The notes beneath the pieces were generated by a model. That model had not been told where the DNA came from, made no database searches, and saw nothing but the letters and a program-made list of their open reading frames with translations. From Planctomycetaceae bacterium (GTDB lineage Bacteria > Planctomycetota > Phycisphaerae > Phycisphaerales > SM1A02), in the NCBI GenBank assembly GCA_947490615.1, contig CANLHK010000004.1, positions 124,001 to 188,000 of the forward strand: a DNA stretch of 64,000 nucleotides, written 5' to 3'. This document shows, piece by piece, positions 53,139 through 61,563 of the stretch (position 1 is its first letter; every line of letters begins with the position of its first letter). Position numbers and translations under genes: made by a program.

Positions 53139-54676
53139 ACTCTTCCGCAGTCGGACATCCACTTGCGATGCTGCATCCCGCCCTGCGCGATGCAGAGGTC
53201 GTGCTCGTCCCAGTGGATCCCTCTGTCGCGGATCCATTTCCTGAGCCGAGCTCTGATCTCTTGCACACACTCTGCACCTGCCCAGTGGCGCGAACATGGA
53301 TCGCGCGCGCGGCAGCGCGGTGGGCTGTTTCGAATGAAACAGTGCTTGAGCCGCGCACAGGTTTTGTCGTGCTGCCGATCCCCATGCAGCGCACGCTGGC
53401 TGGTGGACGCTTCGCTGCCATCGCGCTTCTTGCTGAAGCGGTGGATGGAGAGACCATCGACCAACTTGCCCACAGTGCGCGCATCGACGCGCGGGTGGCG
53501 AAGAGCATTCTCGCCTCAAGCTCACCGTGGACGCGGCGATCGATCGCGCATCTTGGGCGACTGGTGTCCTCGCTGGCGCGCAGTGAAGCTGAGCGTCTCG
53601 TCGGCGCCGAGGCGGGCGCACGACTGAGTTCCGCGTGGGAAGAACTGCATCTGCTCCACACACTCTCGGGCGAGATGACACTCGGTGCTGCGCCGAGCGC
53701 CTTCATTACGCGCACGCTTGCAGAGTTGCGCGAGACGCTGGGTTGTCGCTGGACTGCGCTTCGACTCACGGGCGCCGCCGAGCCGCTTGTGGAGTCGTCC
53801 TACGAAGGCGTGCTGGCCAACGGCATCGAGCCCAAGGCCGCGCGTCAACGGCTCACCGAAGCGGTCATTCCGCAGCGCGCATTGATCGTGGGCAGCGACC
53901 TCGTCCTCGCGCCCGTGCGACGCAGCAACAACGCGCTGGGGTTGCTCGCCGCAGGTGATCGCATCACAGGCGACGGAGCGATGTCGAATTGGGAGCGGAC
54001 GCTCGTTGAAACCGCCGCGGGGCACCTCGCGGTGTTCCTTGAGAACGCGCGGCTCTACCGCGATCTTGACGCGATGTTCATGGGTTCGCTGTCGGCGCTG
54101 GTTTCAGCGATCGACGCGAAAGACCCGTACACACGCGGTCACTCCCAGCGTGTTGCCTTGCTGTCGCGACAACTCGCGGAGGCGGCGGGACTCGGCGCCA
54201 ACGATCTCAAGAACATCCACATCGCTGGCCTGGTCCACGATGTGGGCAAGATCGGCATGCCCGAGGCGATCCTCCGCAAGCAATCGCGCTTGACCGACGA
54301 GGAGTTCACCATCGTCAAGCAGCACCCCGAGATCGGCTGGCGCATCCTTCGCGACATTCCGCAGTTCGCGCCCGTCCTTGATGGTGTGCGTTACCACCAC
54401 GAGCGCGTCGATGGCCGCGGCTATCCGCATGGATTGAAGGGTGAAGGCATTCCGCTCTCCGCGCGCATCATCGCCATCGCGGACACCTTTGATGCCATGA
54501 GCTCCACGCGCACCTATCGAGCAGCGAAGCCGCGTGCAGTCGTGCACGCTGAAATGCAAGACTGCGCGGGAAGCCAACTCGACGCAGCACTCTACGCACA
54601 CTTCCGAACGCTCGACCTGCGCGGATACGACGCCATGAGCGAGGTTCACGCCGAGTCGATGAAGGAGGCCGCATGA
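53135..54676 (+). CDS. GAF/HD-GYP c-di-GMP phosphodiesterase
   Basis: A 513-residue protein with a ~155-residue N-terminal region, a GAF-like domain (about 160-305, ending in LVETAAGHLAVFLENARLY), and a C-terminal HD-GYP domain. Catalytic motifs are complete: HDVGKIGMP (His368, Asp369), and HHERVDGRGYPHG (His421-His422, Gly429-Tyr430-Pro431). HD-GYP enzymes hydrolyse c-di-GMP to pGpG and GMP. It has no receiver of its own, but the receiver protein is encoded directly upstream in an overlapping gene, so the two may form the split equivalent of an RpfG-type regulator. The STAS gene overlaps its end by four bases. Confidence 0.9.
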   Translation: MNSSAVGHPLAMLHPALRDAEVVLVPVDPSVADPFPEPSSDLLHTLCTCPVARTWIARAAARWAVSNETVLEPRTGFVVLPIPMQRTLAGGRFAAIALLAEAVDGETIDQLAHSARIDARVAKSILASSSPWTRRSIAHLGRLVSSLARSEAERLVGAEAGARLSSAWEELHLLHTLSGEMTLGAAPSAFITRTLAELRETLGCRWTALRLTGAAEPLVESSYEGVLANGIEPKAARQRLTEAVIPQRALIVGSDLVLAPVRRSNNALGLLAAGDRITGDGAMSNWERTLVETAAGHLAVFLENARLYRDLDAMFMGSLSALVSAIDAKDPYTRGHSQRVALLSRQLAEAAGLGANDLKNIHIAGLVHDVGKIGMPEAILRKQSRLTDEEFTIVKQHPEIGWRILRDIPQFAPVLDGVRYHHERVDGRGYPHGLKGEGIPLSARIIAIADTFDAMSSTRTYRAAKPRAVVHAEMQDCAGSQLDAALYAHFRTLDLRGYDAMSEVHAESMKEAA

Positions 54677-55014
54677 AACTCTCGTGGGAAGAGCACGGAC
54701 CGATCGCGTTGCTCATCGCCAGCGGTGACTTCACGACGAGCGCGTCGGAGTCGTTTCGCCGTGTCGTCGGGGAGCGCATTGCGGCGGGTGCAACCAGTTT
54801 CGTTGTGGACCTCGCCAATGTGACGCTGGCCGACAGCGCTGCGTTAGAGAGTTTGCTCTGGCTGTCGGATGAAACCGCGCGTTTCGGCGGACAACTTCGT
54901 CTCGTCGCGCCGCAAGACGCGGTGCGTGAGGCGCTTCGACTGACGCGTTTGACTGACCGATTTGAGTGTGCTGAGACCGTGCAGCTTGCTGGGCGCGGAC
55001 TGCGGGTGGCGTAG
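54673..55014 (+). CDS. STAS-domain protein (anti-sigma factor antagonist type)
   Basis: A 113-residue single STAS domain. The phosphorylatable Ser of SpoIIAA-type proteins is at Ser55 in VTLADSAALESLLWL, preceded by FVVDLANV. Such proteins act as partner-switch components, released or captured by kinase/phosphatase pairs. No matching anti-sigma kinase of the SpoIIAB/RsbW type is in this window, so its partner is unknown. It lies between the HD-GYP gene (four-base overlap) and the motor ATPase gene (nine-base gap). Confidence 0.88.
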   Translation: MKLSWEEHGPIALLIASGDFTTSASESFRRVVGERIAAGATSFVVDLANVTLADSAALESLLWLSDETARFGGQLRLVAPQDAVREALRLTRLTDRFECAETVQLAGRGLRVA

Positions 55015-55023
55015 GAGATCCTC

Positions 55024-56757
55024 ATGGGCGCACTACCACGACACCAAGCGATCGTTGATCAACTCCCTCGACTCCAGCTCGGAGAGATGCTCGTTGGTCG
55101 CGGGCGTATCACGCCCAAGCAACTGAGTGATGCTCTCGAACACCAGGGTCATATGGGCCATCGACGACTGCTCGGTGAGACCCTCGTGGAACTTGGCTTC
55201 GTGACCGATCACGATGTGATGGCGGCCGTTGCGGACAGCTACGGCATCCCGTTCGCGCGCGACATCGCCCGTATCGCCGACCCGCGTTGCCTTGAGGTCC
55301 TCAAGCGCGACTACCTGCTTGAGCACTTGGTGCTCCCACTCTTTCTCGTGCGCGATGTCTTGACGGTGGCTGTGGCTGAGCCCGCCAACCTCTACTTGTT
55401 TGAGGAACTCGTCCGCCGCACAGGCAAGCGCATCCAAATCGTCGCGACGACTGCCTGCGAGATCCGCGCAGCACTCGACGCCTATGTTCCTGCGGCGAAT
55501 GTCTTCGTGATCAACGAGATCATGGGCGATGTCGACGAAGCGGCGTTCAATATCATTGAGCGCGAAGTTGCCGAGATCGAGGACTTGCGCGCTGTCGCTG
55601 GCCACTCACCCGTCGTCAAGACCGTGAATTGGTTGCTGTGGAACGCGGTGCACGAGGCCGCGAGCGACATTCACATCGAACCAGGCGACCGCAGGTTGCG
55701 CGTGCGGTTTCGCATTGACGGCCGCCTGTTCGAGAAGGTTGATCCACCGTGGCAGATGGGTGCAGCGATTGCGAGCCGCATCAAGATCATGGCGGGGCTC
55801 GACATCTCCGAGCGCCGTCAGCCGCAGGATGGCGACATCCATGTGATGCTCGAAGGTCGGCCGATTGACTTGCGCGTTTCGACGATGCCCTCGCGTCACG
55901 GCGAGAAGGTCGTCGTGCGCATCATCGACAGTCGTGCGTCACTGGTGCCGCTTGAGCGCCTCGGGATGAGCGAAGCGATTCTGGAGCGTTGGACAAGCGT
56001 GATCAGTCGACCCAACGGCATCGCGCTGGTCACGGGTCCAACAGGCAGCGGCAAGTCCACGACGCTCTACAGCGTGCTGGCGCAGCTCAATACCGCGGAT
56101 CGCAACATCTCGACCGTCGAAGATCCGATCGAAGCGACGATCGCAGGGCTCAACCAGTTTCAGGTCAACGAGAAGGCTGGATTTAGTTTTACCTCTGCGC
56201 TGCGCGCCATGCTGCGACAGGACCCCGATGTGCTCATGATCGGTGAGATCCGCGATAAGGACACGGCGACCACCGCGGTGCAAGCCGCGCTCACGGGCCA
56301 CCTCGTCTTCTCGACGCTGCACACGAATGACTCGATCAGCGCCATCACGCGCCTGATCAATCTCGGCATCGATGCGTACCTCGTGGCGGCGGTCGTGCGT
56401 GGCGTACTCGCCCAACGGCTGGTGCGCGCCATTTGTCCGCACTGCCGCGAGCAGTTTGAGCCTGACACGCATGTGCGTCAGGAAGTCGAGGCCAGTGCCG
56501 GCGCGGTGGCTGTGTTTGAGCGCGGAGCGGGATGCGCGCGTTGTCGCGCCAGCGGCTTCTCTGGTCGTCTCGGTGTCTTCGAGCTGCTCGTTCCCGAAGA
56601 GAACTTCATCGCTGCGGTGTCGCGTGGCGCTTCGTTGCAGGATCTCTATGAGGCGGCGCGTGCAGCGGGGCATGTGGCGATGCGCGTGGACGGGCTCGCC
56701 AAGGTTCGCGATCGTCGGACCACCTTTGAGGAGGTCGTGCTCGCGACGGCGTCGTGA
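55024..56757 (+). CDS. GspE/PilB-type assembly ATPase with MshEN N-domain
   Basis: A 577-residue hexameric motor ATPase. The N-domain (about residues 15-75) has the two-half MshEN pattern: QLGEMLVGRGRITPKQL with Gln41, then LLGETLVELGFVTDHDV. MshEN domains bind c-di-GMP in MshE and related ATPases. Walker A is GPTGSGKST (338-346), Asp box STVEDPIEATIAG, Walker B DVLMIGEIRD, His box STLHTND. The zinc-binding tetracysteine is complete (Cys471, Cys474, Cys504, Cys507). It powers filament extension with the GspF/PilC platform protein encoded next, whose start overlaps the stop (GTGA). No PilT retraction ATPase is present. Confidence 0.93.
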   Translation: MGALPRHQAIVDQLPRLQLGEMLVGRGRITPKQLSDALEHQGHMGHRRLLGETLVELGFVTDHDVMAAVADSYGIPFARDIARIADPRCLEVLKRDYLLEHLVLPLFLVRDVLTVAVAEPANLYLFEELVRRTGKRIQIVATTACEIRAALDAYVPAANVFVINEIMGDVDEAAFNIIEREVAEIEDLRAVAGHSPVVKTVNWLLWNAVHEAASDIHIEPGDRRLRVRFRIDGRLFEKVDPPWQMGAAIASRIKIMAGLDISERRQPQDGDIHVMLEGRPIDLRVSTMPSRHGEKVVVRIIDSRASLVPLERLGMSEAILERWTSVISRPNGIALVTGPTGSGKSTTLYSVLAQLNTADRNISTVEDPIEATIAGLNQFQVNEKAGFSFTSALRAMLRQDPDVLMIGEIRDKDTATTAVQAALTGHLVFSTLHTNDSISAITRLINLGIDAYLVAAVVRGVLAQRLVRAICPHCREQFEPDTHVRQEVEASAGAVAVFERGAGCARCRASGFSGRLGVFELLVPEENFIAAVSRGASLQDLYEAARAAGHVAMRVDGLAKVRDRRTTFEEVVLATAS

Positions 56758-58046
56758 GCAGCGTGAAACCGATGCCCACCGTTCCCTTCGGCCAACCTGA
56801 TCTTGGTGCGCGTGCGGAGCCGCGAGCCGACGCTCGCGCGACCTTTGTCTATCGCGCCGTCGACCTCGATGGTCGCGAGACGCGCGGCACGCTTGCGGCG
56901 GCCACGGCGGAAGAGGTTGCACGCAAGCTTCGTTCCGAAGGACGCACGCCACTCTCGATTGACCGCGACAGCGCGATCTCGACCTCGCAGCGTTCAACGC
57001 GCGGCGGTCGTGCGCGTCGCAGCGACCTCGCGTTGCTCTGTCGCCATCTCGGCACGATGGCGGAGGCGGGCGTTCCACTTGCCGAGGCACTCGATGCCGC
57101 GGCGCGCGAAGGCGTGCGTCCCGAGTTTCGTCCTTTCGCGCAGGCGCTCGCCATCGACATCGAAGATGGACTATCGCTCAGCCAGGCGTTCTTGCGTCGC
57201 GGTCGCGAGGTCCCTGCGATCGTCGTGGCACTCACTCGCGCGGCTGAGTCGACCGGCCAACTCGGGCCGATGTTGTTGCGCGCTGCGGACCATCTGCAAC
57301 GGAGCGAGCGTCTCGCGCGGCAAATTCGCGCAGCGTCGGCCTATCCCATGTTCATGCTCGGCGCGGGATCAACCGTCGTCCTGGGCCTTCTTGTGTTCGT
57401 CCTGCCACGCTTCGCCAAGATCTATGCAGATCGCGGAGCGGAGCTCCCCGTGCCGACGAAGATCCTTCTGGGGATCGGCACTGGCGTCCGCGAGAACTCG
57501 CTTGCGCTGCTCGTTGGCGCGCTGGTTCTCGCGGCCGCCATCTTCGCACTCTCGCGTTCCACCGTGTGGGAACGCATCGTGGATCGGCTGCGCTTCAGCG
57601 CGCCCATCCTCGGACCTGTGGCGCGGCTCGCGTTTGTCGCCGTGGCCTGCCGAACGCTGGCGACGCTGTTGGCCAGCGGAATCCACCTGCTCGACGCGAT
57701 CACGATCTGCCGCGGATTGGTGCGAAGCCCGCGCGCGGAAGCGTTCTGGCTTGCGCTCGATGGCAAACTTCGCAATGGCGCGTCGCTCGTCGAGGCGTTG
57801 CGCACGGAGACCATGCTTCCTCCGACAGTGGTCTCGATGATCGCTGCAGGAGAGCGCAGTGGTCGGCTTCCCACCGTCTTGGCGCGTGCCGCAGATTTTG
57901 CCGAAGAGGATCTTGAGATCGCGTTGAAGCGTGTCACGAGTCTCATCGAGCCCGTGATGATCTTGGTCTTCGGCTCGGTGCTCGGTGCGGTGGCGATCGC
58001 GCTGTTGCTTCCACTCTTCAGCGTCTCGCGCGTCGTCGCAGGCTGA
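56754..58046 (+). CDS. GspF/PilC-type inner-membrane platform protein
   Basis: A 430-residue platform protein with two T2SSF domains (about residues 85-210 and 285-415), each starting with a helical cytoplasmic bundle (LALLCRHLGTMAEAGVPLAEAL; FVAVACRTLATLLASGIHLL) and followed by membrane helices (FMLGAGSTVVLGLLVFVLP; MILVFGSVLGAVAIALLLP). Start GTG overlaps the ATPase stop. The ~50 residues before the first domain (FVYRAVDLDGRETRGTLAA and so on) are the standard GspF N-terminal extension. It connects the ATPase to the growing filament. Confidence 0.92.
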   Translation: MSSVKPMPTVPFGQPDLGARAEPRADARATFVYRAVDLDGRETRGTLAAATAEEVARKLRSEGRTPLSIDRDSAISTSQRSTRGGRARRSDLALLCRHLGTMAEAGVPLAEALDAAAREGVRPEFRPFAQALAIDIEDGLSLSQAFLRRGREVPAIVVALTRAAESTGQLGPMLLRAADHLQRSERLARQIRAASAYPMFMLGAGSTVVLGLLVFVLPRFAKIYADRGAELPVPTKILLGIGTGVRENSLALLVGALVLAAAIFALSRSTVWERIVDRLRFSAPILGPVARLAFVAVACRTLATLLASGIHLLDAITICRGLVRSPRAEAFWLALDGKLRNGASLVEALRTETMLPPTVVSMIAAGERSGRLPTVLARAADFAEEDLEIALKRVTSLIEPVMILVFGSVLGAVAIALLLPLFSVSRVVAG

Positions 58047-58140
58047 GTGCCGCGAGTGCTTGATTCCAAGCCCACCATGGCCGTGGCGCCCGCGGTATGC
58101 TCCCGCTTGTTCGCCATGGATGGCGAGCACAGGGACGGTC

Positions 58141-58497
58141 ATGACCCGCAACGCACCGAGGTCTGCGCAGCGCAGACGCAAGGGTGCCATGAACGAGAAA
58201 GGCAAGGATGCCGAGATGAACTCCCCACACGACTCTAAGAAGAATCACACTCCTGAAGAAGGCCGCCGCGTGCCAAGTGCGGCACCGCGTTCGGCACTGA
58301 TCGCGGACTTGTTGCGTGAACTCACGCGCAGCGAGCGACTCGTCGTGGCCCTGCGCTACACCGAGGAACTCACGGTGGCTGAAATCGCGGCCGTGATGGA
58401 ACTCGCGGTCATCGAAGTTGAGCGCATGCTTGAGAGCATCGCCGAGCGCGTGCGCCGTCGCCTTGCACCGATGTACGGGCGTACGCGTCTAGCCTGA
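58141..58497 (+). CDS. Small sigma-70 region 4-type helix-turn-helix protein
   Basis: About 118 residues from the ATG at 58141; ATGs at 58189 and 58216 are also possible. Only the C-terminal part is recognisable: a helix-turn-helix LTRSERLVVALRYTEELTVAEIAAVMELAVIEVERML, given here as the region 4 pattern (RLVVALRY ... TVAEIA ... IEVERM) of FliA/WhiG-like sigma factors. Region 2 is missing. The N-terminus is basic and disordered. It could be a DNA-binding regulator for the pilus operon just upstream; a TATGCT at 58096-58101 may be its promoter. Function is inferred only from the domain. Confidence 0.7.
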   Translation: MTRNAPRSAQRRRKGAMNEKGKDAEMNSPHDSKKNHTPEEGRRVPSAAPRSALIADLLRELTRSERLVVALRYTEELTVAEIAAVMELAVIEVERMLESIAERVRRRLAPMYGRTRLA

Positions 58498-58516
58498 CTC
58501 GCTGAGAGGGCATCGA

Positions 58517-59539
58517 TTAGCCCCACGCGCTGAGCAAGATCGCGAGATCCTGCGCGCCGACTGCTCCGTCGCCGTTGAGATCCGCTGATCCAGGTTGTCC
58601 CCACACACTCAAGAGCGTCGCGAGATCCTGCGCATTCACACTGCCGTCGCAGTTCAGATCCGCAGGAATGCACGAAGGCGTCGAGACGGTGAAGAGGAGC
58701 GTGGCTGCACCGAGTCCCGTCGCTGTGACCAGCGGGTTTTCGCGGCAATAGAAGGTCGGAAAGCTCCCGCCTTGCTGCACCACTTTGGTCAGCGAGGTCA
58801 CGGAGAGCCGAAGCGCGCCCGCGTCGGCCGCGGTGCGCAGGTACTGCTGCACGGCAGGCTGCGAGACATCGAGCGCGAAGCGCATCGTTGAGTTGATGGG
58901 GATGAGACTTCCCGCTTTCAGCGTGTCGATCATGCCAACCGCGAACGGCTGCGGAGTCCAGCGCTCACGGACCGAGTTGGAGACATCGACGAAGGCGCCC
59001 TTGGCGTTGGCACCAAGCGCGAAGGCGTTGCGCACCGATGGGTCGAGCGGACTACCAGCACCAAACGGTGAGTACTCGGTCCACGATGCGAGGGAGAAAC
59101 CGTTGCGGAAGCCAACGCCATAGAGCTCGATGGGCTGCCCTTCATCCGAGTCGTCGGCATACTCAAGATCAGTGAGAGGGAGGAACGCTGTGAAGGGATC
59201 AACCGTCGGGTCGTAAGCAACCACGAAGTCGTTGGCGTAGGTGATCTGAACGATGCACTCGTTGATCGTGTAGTTCGCGGATCCGAGTCCACTGGGGATC
59301 ACCGCGCCCGTGTTGAAGCCCACGATGAACTGCCCGTCGCGGTTGTCGAACATCGTTCCGCCTGCCTCGTTACCGAAGGTCGAGGCGACGATGCGGGTTC
59401 CTGGCGTGGGGTTGAATGGGTAGTTCCATCGATCAAGTGTCGGTGAGGCGAATCGCGCCACGAAAGTGTCCGCGTGCGCGGAGAACCCCAGCACCGTGGA
59501 GAGAAAGAACGCGCCAATGGCTAAGAATCGACTGGACAC
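58517..59539 (-). CDS. Exported protein with C-terminal dockerin-like repeats
   Basis: About 340 residues: a signal peptide (SSRFLAIGAFFLSTVLGFSAHA), a beta-rich domain of unknown function, and two C-terminal dockerin-like repeats (pattern D-L-N-x-D-G-x5-D-L-A-x-L-L-S-x-W-G). The GTG at 59539 is preferred because AGAGG lies seven bases before it and it gives a compact signal peptide; an ATG at 59566 is an alternative. The body (residues ~25-270) is rich in aromatic and polar residues, without a recognised catalytic motif. It is divergent from the prepilin-like gene and shares its intergenic region. Confidence 0.82.
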   Translation of the reverse strand: MSSRFLAIGAFFLSTVLGFSAHADTFVARFASPTLDRWNYPFNPTPGTRIVASTFGNEAGGTMFDNRDGQFIVGFNTGAVIPSGLGSANYTINECIVQITYANDFVVAYDPTVDPFTAFLPLTDLEYADDSDEGQPIELYGVGFRNGFSLASWTEYSPFGAGSPLDPSVRNAFALGANAKGAFVDVSNSVRERWTPQPFAVGMIDTLKAGSLIPINSTMRFALDVSQPAVQQYLRTAADAGALRLSVTSLTKVVQQGGSFPTFYCRENPLVTATGLGAATLLFTVSTPSCIPADLNCDGSVNAQDLATLLSVWGQPGSADLNGDGAVGAQDLAILLSAWG

Positions 59540-59756
59540 AGGTGCACCTCTGAGGAAGACTGTCATGGACACCGCGTCGGTGTCGGGCCGGATTCGAGTC
59601 CTTGGGAAGCGCCGCTGGCGCACTCCGTCGGGCACTTCGGCTACCGTAGATCGAGTTTCTTAGTTGTGCGGGGTGCTTCCGTTCTTCATCGCGTCTTTTT
59701 TGAGATGTGCCGGAGTCATCGCGGTTTTCGGTCGTTCGAGAGCGTGGAAGTTCGAC

Positions 59757-60650
59757 ATGTTGATCACTCGAACAGCACAGCACTCACCTCTCGTCGCAAC
59801 GCGTCGCGCGTTCACGCTCGTGGAGTTGCTCGTCGTGCTCGGCATCATCGCGGGCGTCGTGGCGATCTCGTTGCCAGTCATCGCGCATGCACGCTCCGCG
59901 AGTGCGCGAATGCGCGAAGTTTCTGCGGCGCGTCTTCTTGTTTCGGCGTGGCAGCAGTATGCCTACGACGCTGACGGCGCAGTCCTTCCTGGGTACAAGT
60001 CGGGTCTTCCTGCGTTTGACTCCACGCACACACCCATCGCGTCGCAGACGATCGGCGTGGCGGCAAGCCGATGGGTCTGGCGACTCGCGCCGTACATCGG
60101 TCATGACATGCGCGGTCTCTTCGTCGGCGAACACGAGCAACTGCTCCGTGAGCTCGAGGCGACGGACACCTCAAACTACCTCTACCAGACCAGCGTCTTT
60201 CCGAGCTTTGGACTGAACAGCGTTTGGCTTGGCGGCGACGAGAACTTCGGCGGATTCAACAGCGCGTTCCTTGCGACCTTTGGGAAGTTTTACGCGACGC
60301 GGCTCTCGGAGATTCCCCAGCCCGCGAACATGATTGTGTTCGGCAGCGCGCGCGGACAAGAAGCGTCACCAATTGGTGGCGGCGGAGTCGAAGGCGTGGC
60401 CGAGGGGTACTTCCGCATTCGCTCGCCGAACTTCGATACACGCACTTGGGCCGCGCAATACGCCGCCGATGATCCGGCGAGCTGGGGAAACCTCAGCGCG
60501 CGCCATGGTGCGCCTCATGGTGGCGGCATCGTCCTTGGTTTCGCTGACGGTCACGCAGAGACGCGCGCGCCTGAAGCCGTGGACGACATGCGATTGTGGG
60601 CTCCAAACGCCGACGCTCGCAACTGGACGCTCACGCCATCCGGCGGTTGA
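59757..60650 (+). CDS. Type II pseudopilin-like (DGH-type) prepilin protein
   Basis: A 297-residue protein with a prepilin signal: RRAFTLVELLVVLGIIAGVVAIS preceded by a basic leader. Glu5 is present (AFTLVE). The C-terminus contains VLGFADGHAETR, the Asp-Gly-His element of the large planctomycete family of prepilin-like proteins with a DGH C-terminal motif (often annotated DUF1559-like or H-x9-DG). Ala in place of Gly before the Phe at the cleavage site is unusual. It stands apart from the pilus locus and is likely to share the prepilin peptidase. Its last 20 bases overlap the opposing metal-permease gene. Confidence 0.85.
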   Translation: MLITRTAQHSPLVATRRAFTLVELLVVLGIIAGVVAISLPVIAHARSASARMREVSAARLLVSAWQQYAYDADGAVLPGYKSGLPAFDSTHTPIASQTIGVAASRWVWRLAPYIGHDMRGLFVGEHEQLLRELEATDTSNYLYQTSVFPSFGLNSVWLGGDENFGGFNSAFLATFGKFYATRLSEIPQPANMIVFGSARGQEASPIGGGGVEGVAEGYFRIRSPNFDTRTWAAQYAADDPASWGNLSARHGAPHGGGIVLGFADGHAETRAPEAVDDMRLWAPNADARNWTLTPSGG

Positions 60651-61563
60651 GCAGCGCCCGAATCGAATACGACACGGGCACGGCCAACGCGAGCAGCGTG
60701 GCAATCATGCCTGCTGCGTTGAGTGCCGTCGAAGTCCCGAACAGATTCGGTGCATACGCGGCCATTCCATAGCCCAGCACCGTGAGCAGACTTCCAACAC
60801 CAAGGCTCATGGCAAACCGCCCTCGCAAGTGCACCGTGTGCGGCGCGGCGATGAGTGAGGGGCACGCCAGAAGCGAAATGACAAGCACGCTTCCAACGGC
60901 TTCAAAGCTGGCGACGATCGCGACGGAAGTCACACAGAGCATGAGTTGATCGAGCGCGCGCGGTGAGACTCCCGTGGTGTGCGCGTGTTCACGATCAAAC
61001 GCCAGCGCGGCGAGTTCCTTCCAGAACGCAACGCTAAACAGCACCGCGAGGAGAGCGGCGCCCGTAAGCGTCCATACTTCGCGCGGGACTCCTGAAATCC
61101 AATGGCCACCGTGCGGCACGACGAGAAAGAGCGTCTCGAGTGCGCCAAAGAGCACACAGCCTGGATCAAGATCGACTTGCCGCGCGCCCTGCATCTCGAG
61201 CATGGCGACGCCGAACGCGAAGAACGCGGTGAACACGATGCCCAACGCGGCGCCCGATTCGAGTTTGGTCTGTCGTCGCACCCAACCCGCAAGCAAGATG
61301 GCGGCGACCCCTGCGATGGCAGCTCCCGCAAACATCGCGACAACAGAGTGTCGTCCCACGACGAGAAACCCGCCAACCAATCCAGGGAGCACCGAGTGCG
61401 CGATGGCGTCACCCGTCATCGACTCCTTGCGCAGCACGAGCCAATTGCCCAGTGTGCCGCAGGCAACGAGCGCCATGAGTGCCGCGACGAGCACAGGAAG
61501 ATCAAACACCAAGAGCGTGCGCAGCGTGTCGCTCAGGGCCGATGCGTCGGAGGTTTGACTCAT
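60631..61563 (-). CDS. Zinc/manganese-type ABC transporter permease
   Basis: A 310-residue permease of the ZnuB/MntB/TroC family with eight or nine membrane helices. The early WLVLRKESMTGDAIAHSVLPGLVGGFL motif (given in parts) and REHAHTTGVSPRALDQLMLC-type cytoplasmic loop are characteristic of the family. Its gene overlaps the second permease gene by four bases. Two different permeases in one operon suggest a heterodimeric channel, as in TroCD or MntCD-like systems, for zinc or manganese. Confidence 0.9.
   Translation of the reverse strand: MSQTSDASALSDTLRTLLVFDLPVLVAALMALVACGTLGNWLVLRKESMTGDAIAHSVLPGLVGGFLVVGRHSVVAMFAGAAIAGVAAILLAGWVRRQTKLESGAALGIVFTAFFAFGVAMLEMQGARQVDLDPGCVLFGALETLFLVVPHGGHWISGVPREVWTLTGAALLAVLFSVAFWKELAALAFDREHAHTTGVSPRALDQLMLCVTSVAIVASFEAVGSVLVISLLACPSLIAAPHTVHLRGRFAMSLGVGSLLTVLGYGMAAYAPNLFGTSTALNAAGMIATLLALAVPVSYSIRALLNRRMA

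Noticed and set aside
55939-57090. 383-codon antisense frame over gspE/gspF
   Set aside because: Arg/His-rich translation with no domain, opposite to two well-supported genes.
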